Assembly: GCF_014647975.1 (NCBI RefSeq)
Contig: NZ_BMQF01000010.1
Location: 186,001 to 250,000 of the forward strand
Reading direction: 5' to 3'
Length of the DNA stretch: 64,000 nt
Origin: Streptomyces fumigatiscleroticus
GTDB lineage: Bacteria > Actinomycetota > Actinomycetes > Streptomycetales > Streptomycetaceae
The notes below the pieces were generated by a model, which worked only from the letters and a program-made list of their open reading frames with translations, made no database searches and was not told the origin of the DNA. The number at the start of each line of letters is the position of its first letter. Position 1 is the stretch's first letter. The position numbers were made by a program, and so were the translations under genes. Below are positions 28,270-37,150 of this stretch, piece after piece.

Positions 28270-29356
28270 CCGCGGCAAACCGCGCGGCGTTCCGGCCGGT
28301 GCCGCCGACAACCTGCTGCCCACCGGTGCCCGCCGGGCGGGCGGCCCGGCCGGCGGGCGCACCCGGGCCGAGCGGCGCAAGCTCCAGCGCAAGGTCAAGC
28401 GGCGCCGCCGGCGCAGCGCGGTCAAGGAGATACCCCTCCTCGTCGGCGTCGCCGTTCTGATAGCCCTCGTGCTGAAGACCTTCCTCGTCCAGGCCTTCGT
28501 GATCCCCTCGGGCTCCATGGAGCAGACGATCCGGATCGGCGACCGGGTCCTGGTCGACAAGCTCACCCCGTGGTTCGGCTCCGAACCGCAGCGCGGGGAC
28601 GTCGTCGTCTTCAAGGACCCCGGCGGCTGGCTCCAGGACGAGCAGACGTCCACCGGCAAGGACGACCCCGTCGTCGTCAAGCAGGTCAAAGAAGGGCTCA
28701 CCTTCATCGGCCTGCTGCCGTCCGCCGACGAGAAGGACCTCATCAAGCGGGTCGTCGGCGTGGGCGGCGACCGGGTGAAGTGCTGCGACGCGCAGGGGCG
28801 GATCACCGTCAACGGCGTTCCCCTGGACGAGGACGACTACCTGTATCCCGGCAACGACCCCTCCGCGACGGAGTTCGACATCACCGTCCCCGAGGGACGG
28901 CTGTGGGTGATGGGCGACCACCGGGCCAACTCCGCCGACTCCCGTTCGCACCAGGACACCGACTACGGCGGTACGGTCTCCGAGGATTCGGTGGTGGGAC
29001 GGGCCATGGTGATCGCCTGGCCGCTCGGCCACTGGAGCACTCTGAACGAGCCGAAAACCTTTGCCTCCGTCACCGACTCGGCCTCCGGATCGGCTGCCCT
29101 GTCCCCACCGTCGCTTAGGGTTGCTCCCGACGATCCGAACGGAACGATCCAGCTCCCGAGCCCTGCGGAACTCCCGCTCGTTATGGGAGTGGTGGGCCTG
29201 CGCCGCGCATGGGGCAGGCAGCGGCACAGAGTAAGGAGTTGGCGTGGGGGATGTGGCGGTCGGCGCACGATCCGGACACGACGGCGAAGAACACCGCGGA
29301 CACCCCGTGGAAGCGGCTGCCCCGGCCGCGGACAACGCCGTGACCTCAGAGAATGA
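28262..29356 (+). CDS. sipX: Type I signal peptidase SipX
   Basis: Second leader peptidase (364 aa). A long basic cytoplasmic N-terminus (RKLQRKVKRRRRRS) precedes the anchor (about 58-77). Nucleophile S85 in IPSGSM, base K162 in LIKRVVGVGGD, and VMGDHRANSADSRSH near the C-terminal end of the domain. A hydrophobic stretch LPLVMGVVGL near 310 is followed by an Arg-rich tail of about 45 residues whose coding sequence overlaps the start of sipY by 113 nt in another frame. The tail may be translated but is probably not constrained. Confidence 0.9.
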   Translation: MGSRGKPRGVPAGAADNLLPTGARRAGGPAGGRTRAERRKLQRKVKRRRRRSAVKEIPLLVGVAVLIALVLKTFLVQAFVIPSGSMEQTIRIGDRVLVDKLTPWFGSEPQRGDVVVFKDPGGWLQDEQTSTGKDDPVVVKQVKEGLTFIGLLPSADEKDLIKRVVGVGGDRVKCCDAQGRITVNGVPLDEDDYLYPGNDPSATEFDITVPEGRLWVMGDHRANSADSRSHQDTDYGGTVSEDSVVGRAMVIAWPLGHWSTLNEPKTFASVTDSASGSAALSPPSLRVAPDDPNGTIQLPSPAELPLVMGVVGLRRAWGRQRHRVRSWRGGCGGRRTIRTRRRRTPRTPRGSGCPGRGQRRDLRE

Positions 29357-30218
29357 CCACGGGGAGACCGAGGACGGCACGGGAACGGACGAGCGTGCCG
29401 ACACCGGGGACCAGGACGGCGGCGCGCCCTCGGGGCCGAAGAAACCGCGCTCCTTCTGGAAGGAGCTGCCCATTCTGATCGGCATCGCGCTGGTGCTCGC
29501 GCTGCTGATCAAAACGTTCCTGGTGCAGGCCTTCTCGATCCCGTCCGACTCGATGCAGAACACCCTCCAGCAGGGTGACCGCGTTCTGGTGGACAAGCTC
29601 ACCCCCTGGTTCGGCTCCGAACCCGACCGCGGTGAGGTGGTCGTCTTCCACGACCCGGACGAGTGGCTCGCGGGCGAGCCGACGCCCGACCCGAACGCAC
29701 TGCAGACCGTCCTCAGCTGGATCGGCCTGATGCCGTCCGCCGACGAGAAGGACCTCATCAAGCGCGTCATCGGCGTCGGCGGCGACACGGTGGAGTGCGA
29801 GGGCAGCGGTCCGCTGAAGGTCAACGGCAAGGCGCTCGACGAGCCCTACGTCTATCCCGGCAACACGCCGTGCAGCGTCGACGACCAGGGTGGCCAGTTC
29901 AAGGTCAAGGTGCCCGAGGGCTACATCTGGGTGATGGGCGACCACCGGCAGAACTCGCGTGACTCGCGCTACAACCAGAGCGACAAGTACCACGGCATGG
30001 TCCCGGTCGACGAGGTCGTGGGACGGGCCATCGTCAAGGCGTGGCCGATCAACCGCTGGGGCACCATGCCGGTGCCCGACACCTTCGACCAGGACGGGCT
30101 CGGCGACCAGGCGGCGGCCGGCGCCCTGTCGGTCGCCCCTCAGGGGCTCGCCGTCGCCGGTGTGGTGCCGGTGGTCCTGTGGCGCCGCAGGCGGACCGCG
30201 GCGGCTCACAGGCGCTGA
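29244..30218 (+). CDS. sipY: Type I signal peptidase SipY
   Basis: Third leader peptidase (324 aa). The GTG at 29244 has an ideal AGGAG (29234-29238), fixing the start inside sipX. An acidic Gly/Asp/Glu-rich N-terminal tail leads to the anchor (about 76-95). Nucleophile S103 in IPSDSM (Gly replaced by Asp in the usual SGSM), base K173 in LIKRVIGVGGD. A hydrophobic C-terminal segment (QGLAVAGVVPVVLW) followed by RRRR indicates a second membrane span. Confidence 0.92.
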   Translation: MGDVAVGARSGHDGEEHRGHPVEAAAPAADNAVTSENDHGETEDGTGTDERADTGDQDGGAPSGPKKPRSFWKELPILIGIALVLALLIKTFLVQAFSIPSDSMQNTLQQGDRVLVDKLTPWFGSEPDRGEVVVFHDPDEWLAGEPTPDPNALQTVLSWIGLMPSADEKDLIKRVIGVGGDTVECEGSGPLKVNGKALDEPYVYPGNTPCSVDDQGGQFKVKVPEGYIWVMGDHRQNSRDSRYNQSDKYHGMVPVDEVVGRAIVKAWPINRWGTMPVPDTFDQDGLGDQAAAGALSVAPQGLAVAGVVPVVLWRRRRTAAAHRR

Positions 30219-30357
30219 TCCCAACCGCTCCCCCCCCCGGGGGCGTACGGCCGTGCCGGGCCCGGTGTCCGTCCGGCCGTACGCGCCCGTCGGCCGTGCC
30301 GCCCGGCGGCCCCGTGAAGCCTCCGTGGAGCTTGTGACCTTGGTCGCGGCGCAAGGG

Positions 30358-30387
30358 CTGACCGGGTCGGGTACCGCCGGGTAGGGT
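30358..30387 (+). promoter_or_regulatory. sipZ promoter
   Basis: CTGACC (30358-30363), an 18-nt spacer and TAGGGT (30382-30387) form a sigma-HrdB-like promoter. The transcript would start at about 30394, two bases before the sipZ ATG, so the mRNA is essentially leaderless. This gives sipZ its own promoter after a 177-nt gap from sipY. Confidence 0.55.
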
Positions 30388-30395
30388 GCGGATCC

Positions 30396-31172
30396 ATGGG
30401 TGGCGAGAGCACGACGCGTACGGCCCCGCGGGGCGGTGGCACCAGTGATGTCCCGGTCGGCAGCCGGGCCGGGCAGCGGCTGTCCGGGCTGGCCGTGGCG
30501 CTGGGTCTGGTGCTGTTCCTCGGCGGGTTCGTCTGGGGAGCGATCGTCTACCGGCCGTACACCGTGCCGACCGGCTCGATGACCCCCACGATCGACGCGG
30601 GCGACCGGGTGCTGGCGCAGCGCGTCGACGGCGGCGAGGTCCGCCGTGGTGACGTCGTGGTCTTCAAGGACGCGACCTGGGCCGACGCACCGATGGTCAA
30701 GCGCGTGGTGGCGGTCGGCGGTGACACCGTCTCCTGCTGCCAGGACGGCAAGCTCAAGGTCAACGGCAAGGAGATCGACGAACCGTATCTCCCCGCGGGC
30801 ACGGCTGCCGAGATCAGCGACTTCCCGACCGTGACCGTCCCCGAGGGGCGTCTGTTCCTGCTCGGTGACGAGCGCGGCACCTCTCTGGACTCCACGGCCC
30901 ATCTCTCGGACGCCGCCGCCGGCACGGTGGCGCGCACCGCCGTGGATGCCCGCGTCGACGCGGTGGTCTGGCCGCTGGGCGGCATGCTCGAACGGCCGTC
31001 CGGTTTCGAGGCGCTCGGTGCCCTCTCCTCGCCGGGCCCGCTGCGCACGGTCGTCGCGCTGGTGATCGCCGGGGTCGTGCTGATCCTCGGTGGCGCCGCG
31101 TACGGCCCCGTCGCCAAGCGCGCGGGTGCCGCCCGCAACCGGGCGAGGACGGAGCCCGCCGGTGCCCGCTGA
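30396..31172 (+). CDS. sipZ: Type I signal peptidase SipZ
   Basis: Fourth leader peptidase (258 aa). Anchor about 31-51, nucleophile S61 in VPTGSM, base K102 in MVKRVVAVGGD, LLGDERGTSLDSTAH in place of the usual GDNRxxSxDSR. A clear C-terminal membrane span (TVVALVIAGVVLILGGAAYG) is followed by a basic tail. It overlaps the downstream Nudix gene by 11 nt. Confidence 0.92.
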   Translation: MGGESTTRTAPRGGGTSDVPVGSRAGQRLSGLAVALGLVLFLGGFVWGAIVYRPYTVPTGSMTPTIDAGDRVLAQRVDGGEVRRGDVVVFKDATWADAPMVKRVVAVGGDTVSCCQDGKLKVNGKEIDEPYLPAGTAAEISDFPTVTVPEGRLFLLGDERGTSLDSTAHLSDAAAGTVARTAVDARVDAVVWPLGGMLERPSGFEALGALSSPGPLRTVVALVIAGVVLILGGAAYGPVAKRAGAARNRARTEPAGAR

Positions 31173-31686
31173 GGCCGTCCCCGCCGGGCAGGACCCCTAC
31201 GAAGGCGGGCTGCGCAAGGTCGCCCGCGTGGTGCTGCTCGACCCCGAGGACCGCATTCTGCTGCTGCACGGGCACGAGCCCGACGATCCGGCCGACGACT
31301 GGTGGTTCACCCCCGGCGGCGGTGTGGAGGGCGACGAGACCCGCGAACAGGCCGCCCTGCGGGAGCTGGCCGAGGAGACCGGCATCACCGAGGTCGAGCT
31401 GGGTCCGGTGCTGTGGCGGCGCAGGTGCTCCTTTCCCTTCGACGGCCGCCGCTGGGACCAGGACGAGTGGTACTACCTGGCCCGCACCGCCCAGACGGCG
31501 ACCAGGGCCATGGCCCTGACCGAGCTGGAGCGGCGCAGTGTCGCCGGAGCGCGCTGGTGGTCGTGCCGTGAACTCACCCGGGCACATGAGACGGTGTATC
31601 CGACCAGACTCGCCGAGCTGCTGCGCACGCTGCTCGACGAAGGTCCCCCGGCCCGGCCCGTGACCCTGGACACCGAAATCGTCTAG
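31162..31686 (+). CDS. Nudix hydrolase
   Basis: A 174-aa pyrophosphohydrolase. The complete Nudix box reads GGGVEGDETREQAALRELAEETGI (G-x5-E-x7-REUxEExGU), binding Mg2+ for hydrolysis of a nucleoside diphosphate linked to another moiety. The substrate is not predictable. GTG 31162 gives VPAEAVPAGQDPYEGGLRKVARVVLLD, conserved in Streptomyces, and overlaps sipZ, so the two are likely co-transcribed. Confidence 0.88.
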   Translation: MPAEAVPAGQDPYEGGLRKVARVVLLDPEDRILLLHGHEPDDPADDWWFTPGGGVEGDETREQAALRELAEETGITEVELGPVLWRRRCSFPFDGRRWDQDEWYYLARTAQTATRAMALTELERRSVAGARWWSCRELTRAHETVYPTRLAELLRTLLDEGPPARPVTLDTEIV

Positions 31687-31742
31687 AGGCTGACGAGACT
31701 GGCGCACAATGGTGGGATCGCACGGCTGAAGGGGAACATGCC

Positions 31743-32051
31743 ATGAGCGCCGAGGACCTCGAGAAGTACGAGACCGAGATGGAGCTGAAGCTCTACCGGG
31801 AGTACCGCGACGTCGTCGGTCTGTTCAAATACGTGATCGAGACCGAACGGCGTTTCTATCTCACCAACGACTACGAGATGCAGGTGCACTCGGTCCAGGG
31901 TGAGGTGTTCTTCGAGGTGTCCATGGCCGATGCCTGGGTGTGGGACATGTACCGGCCGGCCCGGTTCGTCAAGCAGGTGCGGGTGCTCACGTTCAAGGAC
32001 GTGAACATCGAGGAGCTCAACAAGAGCGATCTGGAGCTGCCGGGCGGCTGA
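31743..32051 (+). CDS. DUF2469 actinobacterial conserved protein
   Basis: A 102-aa soluble acidic protein (MSAEDLEKYETEMELKLYREYRDVVGLFKYVIETERRFYL...). It is nearly invariant across actinobacteria and lies next to yraN; known as DUF2469, with no established function. AGGGGAAC precedes the ATG. It ends before a clear terminator. Confidence 0.93.
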   Translation: MSAEDLEKYETEMELKLYREYRDVVGLFKYVIETERRFYLTNDYEMQVHSVQGEVFFEVSMADAWVWDMYRPARFVKQVRVLTFKDVNIEELNKSDLELPGG

Positions 32052-32070
32052 CGGGCGGCTGACGGCGGCG

Positions 32071-32098
32071 GTCACCCCGAAGGGTGACGGAGTTTTCC
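32071..32098 (+). terminator. Intrinsic terminator after the DUF2469 gene
   Basis: Perfect stem GTCACCC-CGAA-GGGTGAC (32071-32088) followed by GGAGTTTTCC, one of the few hairpins in the window with a U tract. Confidence 0.85.
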
Positions 32099-32175
32099 AC
32101 AGGTCCGCGGTCGTCCACCAAGATCCCACAGCTCGTGGTGCGGCCCTCATCGTTGGCGCCGGAGGTGGTGCCGAC

Positions 32176-32550
32176 ATGAACGCACACCACGCACAGCGCA
32201 GTGCGATGGGCAGGTACGGCGAGGACCTGGCCGCCCGGCGGCTGGCCGGGGCGGGGATGGTGGTCCTGGAGCGCAACTGGCGCTGCGGGAGGACCGGCGA
32301 GCTCGACATCGTGGCCCGGGACGGGGAGGTCCTGGTCGTCTGCGAGGTGAAGACCCGCCGAGGCGGGCGCTACGAGCATCCCATGGCCGCGGTCACCCCG
32401 GTGAAGGCGGAGCGCCTGCGGCGCCTGGCCGAGCGCTGGATCCAGACCCACGGGGGAGCACCGCCCGGCGGGGTCCGCATCGACCTGGTCGGAGTGGTGC
32501 TGCCGGAGCGCGGTGCGCCCGTCGTGGAGCACGCGCGGGGGGTGGCGTGA
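32176..32550 (+). CDS. yraN: UPF0102 family protein YraN
   Basis: A 124-aa protein with a predicted endonuclease-like (Holliday-resolvase-type) fold. The conserved core is RYGEDLAARRLAGAGM...NWRCGRTGELDIVARDG...VVCEVKTR, supplying the E..D...E-x-K acidic/lysine set. The family is nearly universal in bacteria but its role is uncertain. Its stop overlaps the ATG of the next gene, and it forms an operon with comM-type and dprA genes, which act on incoming DNA. Confidence 0.93.
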   Translation: MNAHHAQRSAMGRYGEDLAARRLAGAGMVVLERNWRCGRTGELDIVARDGEVLVVCEVKTRRGGRYEHPMAAVTPVKAERLRRLAERWIQTHGGAPPGGVRIDLVGVVLPERGAPVVEHARGVA

Positions 32551-34175
32551 TGGGCTTCGCCCGTACGTGCTCGGTGACGCTCGTGGGCGTCGAGGGAGTG
32601 GTCGTCGAGGTCCAGGCCGATCTGGAACCCGGCATCGCCGCGTTCACGCTGGTGGGGCTGCCGGACAAAAGCCTGACGGAGAGCCGGGACCGGGTGCGGG
32701 CCGCGGTGGTGAACGCGGGGGCCGCCTGGCCCCAGAAGAAGCTGACGGTGGGCCTCAGCCCGGCATCCGTGCCCAAGAGCGGCAGCGGGTTCGACCTGGC
32801 CGTCGCCGCGGCGGTCCTGGGCGCGGCCGAGCGGATCGACCCACGGGTGCTCGCCGACATCGTGATGATCGGCGAGCTGGGTCTTGACGGGCGGGTGCGG
32901 CCGGTGCGGGGCATCCTCCCGGCCGTGCTGGCCGCGGCGGACGCCGGCTACGAGCAGGTGGTCGTGCCCGAGTGCGCCGCCGCCGAGGCAGCGCTGGTGC
33001 CCGGCGTGTCCGTGCTGGGCGTGCGCAGCCTGCGCCAGCTGATCGCCGTCCTCGCGGACGAACCCGTGCCCGAGGAGGAACCGGACGAGCAGGGGCGCCC
33101 GGAGCCGCTGCTCGCGGGCCTGCGAGTGCCGGGCGCGGGCGCGGCGACCGGCATGCACGGCACGGGCGCGGCCCAGCAGGACCACGGTCACGACCTCGCC
33201 GACGTCGTGGGCCAGACCTCGGCGCGCACGGCGGTGGAGGTCGCCGCGGCCGGCGGTCACCACGTCTTCCTGGAGGGACCGCCGGGCGCCGGGAAGACGA
33301 TGCTGGCCGAGCGGCTGCCCGCCCTCCTGCCCCGGCTCGGCCGGACGGAGTCGCTGGAGGTCACCGCCGTGCACTCGGTGGCCGGCCTGCTGCCTGCGGG
33401 CAAACCGCTGATCGACGTGGCTCCCTACTGCGCCCCGCACCACTCGGCGACGATGCAGGCACTCGTCGGCGGCGGCGCCGGTGTCGCCCGTCCCGGCGCC
33501 GTGTCGCTCTCTCACCGGGGAATTCTCTTTCTGGACGAAACCCCCGAATTCAGCAGCCGGGCCCTCGACGCGCTGCGGCAGCCCCTGGAAGCGGGGCAGG
33601 TCGTCATCGCGCGCAGCGCGGGTGTGGTGCGTTTCCCGGCGAAATTCCTGATGGTGCTCGCGGCCAATCCCTGCCCCTGCGGCCGCTTCTCGCAGACGGA
33701 CGACTTCTGTGAGTGCCCGCCCTCGGTGATCCGCCGCTACCAGGCGAGACTGTCCGGCCCGCTGCTCGACCGGGTCGACCTGAGGGTCACGGTGGACCGT
33801 GTCACCCGCACGGAGCTGACAGCGTGCGGCACCCGGGGCGAAGCCACCGCCACGGTCGCCGCCCGTGTGCTGGCTGCCCGGGAACGCTCCGCGGCGCGAC
33901 TCACCGGTACGCCCTGGCGCACCAACAGCGAGATTCCCGGCCGGGAGCTGCGCAGCCGCTGGCACGCCGTGTCCGGCGCGATGGACGAGGCGGAGCGCAC
34001 CCTGGAGCGGGGTGTCCTCACCGCCCGCGGACTCGACCGGGTGCTGCGCGTCGCCTGGACCGTCGCGGACCTCGTCGGGCACGACCGGCCCGACGCCACG
34101 GACGTCGCCCTGGCGCTGCAACTGCGCACGGGCGTGCCCCGGGGCGTGCCCATGGCCATCGGAGCACTGACGTGA
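32550..34175 (+). CDS. comM: YifB/ComM-type magnesium chelatase-like AAA ATPase
   Basis: A 541-aa protein with a ChlI-type N-terminal domain of Lon-C fold (GLPDKSLTESRDRVRAAV), an AAA+ module with Walker A GPPGAGKT (about residue 246) and Walker B ILFLDETPEF, and a C-terminal Mg-chelatase domain (NPCPCGRF...CECPPSVIRRYQARLSGPLLDRVDL). In naturally competent bacteria ComM is a helicase promoting branch migration; in Streptomyces the role is unknown. ATG 32550 overlaps the yraN stop, and its end overlaps dprA by 4 nt. Confidence 0.93.
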   Translation: MGFARTCSVTLVGVEGVVVEVQADLEPGIAAFTLVGLPDKSLTESRDRVRAAVVNAGAAWPQKKLTVGLSPASVPKSGSGFDLAVAAAVLGAAERIDPRVLADIVMIGELGLDGRVRPVRGILPAVLAAADAGYEQVVVPECAAAEAALVPGVSVLGVRSLRQLIAVLADEPVPEEEPDEQGRPEPLLAGLRVPGAGAATGMHGTGAAQQDHGHDLADVVGQTSARTAVEVAAAGGHHVFLEGPPGAGKTMLAERLPALLPRLGRTESLEVTAVHSVAGLLPAGKPLIDVAPYCAPHHSATMQALVGGGAGVARPGAVSLSHRGILFLDETPEFSSRALDALRQPLEAGQVVIARSAGVVRFPAKFLMVLAANPCPCGRFSQTDDFCECPPSVIRRYQARLSGPLLDRVDLRVTVDRVTRTELTACGTRGEATATVAARVLAARERSAARLTGTPWRTNSEIPGRELRSRWHAVSGAMDEAERTLERGVLTARGLDRVLRVAWTVADLVGHDRPDATDVALALQLRTGVPRGVPMAIGALT

Positions 34176-35344
34176 ACGCCGACGTGAACACCGGCCGGGA
34201 CCACCACGGCGACCTGCTCGACCGGGTCTTCCTCACCCGGGTCCTCGAACCCGGCGACAAGGCCGGCGGACGGTGGGTGCGGGAGTACGGGGCCGAGGAG
34301 GTGGCCCGGCGGCTGCGGCGGGGCGGCCGGGCCCTTCCCGGCGTGAGCGACCAGCGGTGGGCGGGGCTGTGCGCCCGGGCCGGCCGGGCCGCACCGCACC
34401 GGGATCTCGCCGCCGCGCGGGAGGCGGGGGCGCGGTTCCTGTGCCCGGGGGACGCCGAGTGGCCGGGGCAGCTGGACGACCTGGGCGACGCCAGACCGCT
34501 CGGCCTGTGGGTGCGCGGCCGGTCCGGGCTGCGGATGTGGGCGCTGAGATCGGTGGCCGTGGTGGGGGCCCGGGCCTGCACGGAGTACGGCGCGCACATG
34601 GCGGTCACGCTGGCCGCCGGGCTGGCCGAGCGCGGCTGGGTGGTGGTCTCCGGCGGCGCCTACGGCATCGACGGCGCCGCCCACCGGGGCGCCCTCGGCG
34701 CGGGCGGCGCCACCGTCGCCGTCCTGGCCTGCGGTGTCGACCGGCCCTACCCGCGCGGACACACCGAGTTGATCACCAGGATCGCGCGGCAGGGACTCGT
34801 GGTCGGAGAGCTGCCGCCCGGTGAGCACCCGACGCCGAGCAGATTCGTGCTCCGGAACCGGGTGATCGCCGCCCTCACTCGGGGCACCGTGGTCGTCGAG
34901 GCCGCCTACCGCAGCGGCTCCCTGGTCACCGCGCGGGCCGCACAGCGCCTGGGCCGCCACACGATGGGGGTGCCCGGGCCGGTCACCAGTGGACTGAGCG
35001 CAGGGGTCCACGAACTGCTGCGCGGGGAGGCGACGCTGGTCACCGATGCCGCGGAGGTCGTCGAGCTGGTCGGCGACATGGGAGAGCTGGCCCCCGACCG
35101 GCGGGGACCGGTGCTGCCCCGGGACCTGCTGGACCGGCGTGCCCGGCAAGTACTGGCCGCACTGCCGGGGGCCCGGGCGGCGGCGGCCGGCGAGATCGCG
35201 CGCCACGCGCTGACCACGGAGGACGACGCGGTCGCGAGGCTGTACGAGCTCCGAGCACTTGGCTATGTCGAACGACACGGCGACGGCTGGAAGTTGACAC
35301 GCCAGGCGATGGTCTCCGTTCGTGATCACCGGAACCCGTGCTGA
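34172..35344 (+). CDS. dprA: DNA processing protein DprA
   Basis: Single-strand DNA-binding RecA loader family (390 aa). The Rossmann-like core contains RSVAVVGARACTEYGAH, VVVSGGAYGIDGAAHRGAL, GVDRPYPRGH, GEHPTPSRFVLRNRVIAAL and VVVEAAYRSGSLVTARAA. The C-terminal region ends with a winged-helix segment (ALTTEDDAVARLYELRALGYVERHGDGW). GTG 34172 couples to the comM stop; a GTG four codons later is an alternative. Confidence 0.93.
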   Translation: MNADVNTGRDHHGDLLDRVFLTRVLEPGDKAGGRWVREYGAEEVARRLRRGGRALPGVSDQRWAGLCARAGRAAPHRDLAAAREAGARFLCPGDAEWPGQLDDLGDARPLGLWVRGRSGLRMWALRSVAVVGARACTEYGAHMAVTLAAGLAERGWVVVSGGAYGIDGAAHRGALGAGGATVAVLACGVDRPYPRGHTELITRIARQGLVVGELPPGEHPTPSRFVLRNRVIAALTRGTVVVEAAYRSGSLVTARAAQRLGRHTMGVPGPVTSGLSAGVHELLRGEATLVTDAAEVVELVGDMGELAPDRRGPVLPRDLLDRRARQVLAALPGARAAAAGEIARHALTTEDDAVARLYELRALGYVERHGDGWKLTRQAMVSVRDHRNPC

Positions 35345-35616
35345 CCGAGCGTGTTCGGCCGTCCGGGGGAACCCCGACGCCCTTGGGATTTCCCGCAGTT
35401 GGCGAACAGGCCCGATCACGGACAGCGACCGCTGTGACACGACAGAGCGTCCAGCGGAACGTATCTGCGCACCGTTCGGGCCCGGTTCTTCGCACACCGC
35501 GACACTTCAGTCACGCTACGCTCACGTGGATCCCCGACGCAGACGGGCGACTGGACATCAGACCGACAGCTCACCCAGGCACCGCCACATCATGGCAGAA
35601 CGGCACAAGGCGACGA

Positions 35617-36459
35617 ATGCCCCAGCACACCTCCGGGTCCGACCGGGCGGCGACCCCTCCAGCCGCCCGCGACGGTGGCAGCGTGCGGCCGCCCGCTCCC
35701 TCGACGCTCGACGAGCTGTGGCGGTCGTACAAGGCGACGGGGGACGAGCGGCTGCGGGAGCAGCTGATCCTGCACTACTCGCCGCTGGTGAAGTATGTGG
35801 CGGGCCGGGTGAGCGTGGGTCTGCCGCCCAATGTCGAGCAGGCGGACTTCGTCTCGTCCGGGGTGTTCGGGCTGATCGACGCGATCGAGAAGTTCGACAT
35901 CGACCGGGAGATCAAGTTCGAGACGTACGCGATCACGCGCATCCGCGGCGCGATGATCGACGAGCTGCGGGCGCTGGACTGGATCCCGCGGTCGGTGCGG
36001 CAGAAGGCGCGGAACGTGGAGCGGGCCTACGCGACGCTGGAGGCACGGCTCAGGCGCACCCCGACGGAGAGCGAGGTCGCCGCCGAGATGGGCATCGCGG
36101 TGGACGAACTGCACGCCGTGTTCAGCCAGTTGTCGCTGGCGAACGTGGTGGCCCTGGAGGAGTTGCTGCACGTCGGGGGTGAGGGCGGAGACCGGCTGAG
36201 CCTGATGGACACGCTGGAGGACACCGCCGCCGACAATCCGGTGGAGGTGGCCGAGGACCGGGAGCTGCGGCGCTTCCTGGCGCGGGCGATCAACACACTG
36301 CCCGAGCGGGAGAAGACCGTCGTCACGCTCTACTACTACGAGGGTCTGACGCTCGCCGAGATCGGCAACGTGCTGGGCGTGACCGAGAGCCGGGTGAGTC
36401 AGATCCACACCAAGTCGGTGCTCCAGCTTCGCGCCAAATTGGCGAGCTTTGGCGGTTGA
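35617..36459 (+). CDS. whiG: RNA polymerase sigma factor WhiG
   Basis: FliA-type sigma factor (280 aa) needed to start spore formation in aerial hyphae; it drives whiH, whiI and rsbN in S. coelicolor. Region 2 (LWRSYKATGDERLREQLILHYSPLVKYVAGRVSV...GVFGLIDAIEKFD...KFETYAITRIRGAMIDELRALDWIPRSVRQKAR), region 3 and region 4 (LPEREKTVVTLYYYEGLTLAEIGNVLGVTESRVSQIHTK) are intact. ATG 35617 (MPQHTSGSDRA) matches the known start. It sits 272 bp after dprA, and that gap holds its promoter. Confidence 0.97.
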   Translation: MPQHTSGSDRAATPPAARDGGSVRPPAPSTLDELWRSYKATGDERLREQLILHYSPLVKYVAGRVSVGLPPNVEQADFVSSGVFGLIDAIEKFDIDREIKFETYAITRIRGAMIDELRALDWIPRSVRQKARNVERAYATLEARLRRTPTESEVAAEMGIAVDELHAVFSQLSLANVVALEELLHVGGEGGDRLSLMDTLEDTAADNPVEVAEDRELRRFLARAINTLPEREKTVVTLYYYEGLTLAEIGNVLGVTESRVSQIHTKSVLQLRAKLASFGG

Positions 36460-36482
36460 CCTGGCCGGATGCCCGGCAGGTC
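36458..36482 (+). terminator. Hairpin after whiG
   Basis: GACCTG / CAGGTC plus CCGG / CCGG with one bulged G, starting within the whiG stop codon. There is no U tract. Confidence 0.55.
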
Positions 36483-36530
36483 GGTGCCGGTGACTCCCGT
36501 CGGGCGTGACGCGTCCGTAAAGTGGTTGAC

Positions 36531-37112
36531 GTGCCAAGGATTCGAGCGGCCTCCGTGGCCGAGCACCGGTCGATGCAGCGAGCCGCCCTGCTGGACGCGG
36601 CACGCTCCCTGCTGTCCGAGGGCGGGACGGAGGCGCTGACCTTCCCGGCCCTCGCCGAGCGCACGGGACTCGCCCGGTCGTCCGTGTACGAGTACTTCCG
36701 CTCGCGGGCGGCGGTCGTCGAGGAGCTGTGCGAGGTCGACTTCCCGGTCTGGGCCGCGGAGGTCGAGGCGGCGATGGCCGCGGTCGAGGGACCGGAGGCC
36801 AAGGTCGAGGCGTATGTGCGCCGGCAGCTGTCGCTGGTCGGCGACCGGCGGCACCGCGCCGTCGTGGCCATCTCGGCGAGCGAGCTGGACTCCGGCGCAC
36901 GGGAGAAGATCCGCGCCGCGCACGGCGGGCTGATCGCGATGGTCGTCGAGGCGCTGGGCCAGATGGGCCACGGGCAGCCCCGGCTGGCGGCCATGCTGCT
37001 CCAGGGCATCGTCGACGCGGCCGTCCGCAGAATCGAGCTGGGCGCCGCGGAGGATCCGGCCGCGATCACGGACGCGGCCGTGACGATGGCCCTGCGGGGC
37101 GTCCGCGGCTGA
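36531..37112 (+). CDS. TetR-family transcriptional regulator
   Basis: A 193-aa repressor-type protein. The N-terminal DNA-binding domain (RAALLDAARSLLSEGGTEALTFPALAERTGLARSSVYEYFRSRAAVVEELC) is typical. The C-terminal ligand domain is helical (about residues 70-190). I chose GTG 36531, because TAAAGT (36518-36523) sits 8 nt upstream and no Shine-Dalgarno sequence exists, suggesting a leaderless message; GTG 36522 is possible. The ligand and targets are unknown. It lies between whiG and the M23 gene, as in other Streptomyces. Confidence 0.9.
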   Translation: MPRIRAASVAEHRSMQRAALLDAARSLLSEGGTEALTFPALAERTGLARSSVYEYFRSRAAVVEELCEVDFPVWAAEVEAAMAAVEGPEAKVEAYVRRQLSLVGDRRHRAVVAISASELDSGAREKIRAAHGGLIAMVVEALGQMGHGQPRLAAMLLQGIVDAAVRRIELGAAEDPAAITDAAVTMALRGVRG

Positions 37113-37150
37113 CACCGGCCCGTGCCGGCCCACGGGCGTCGGCGTGCCAC

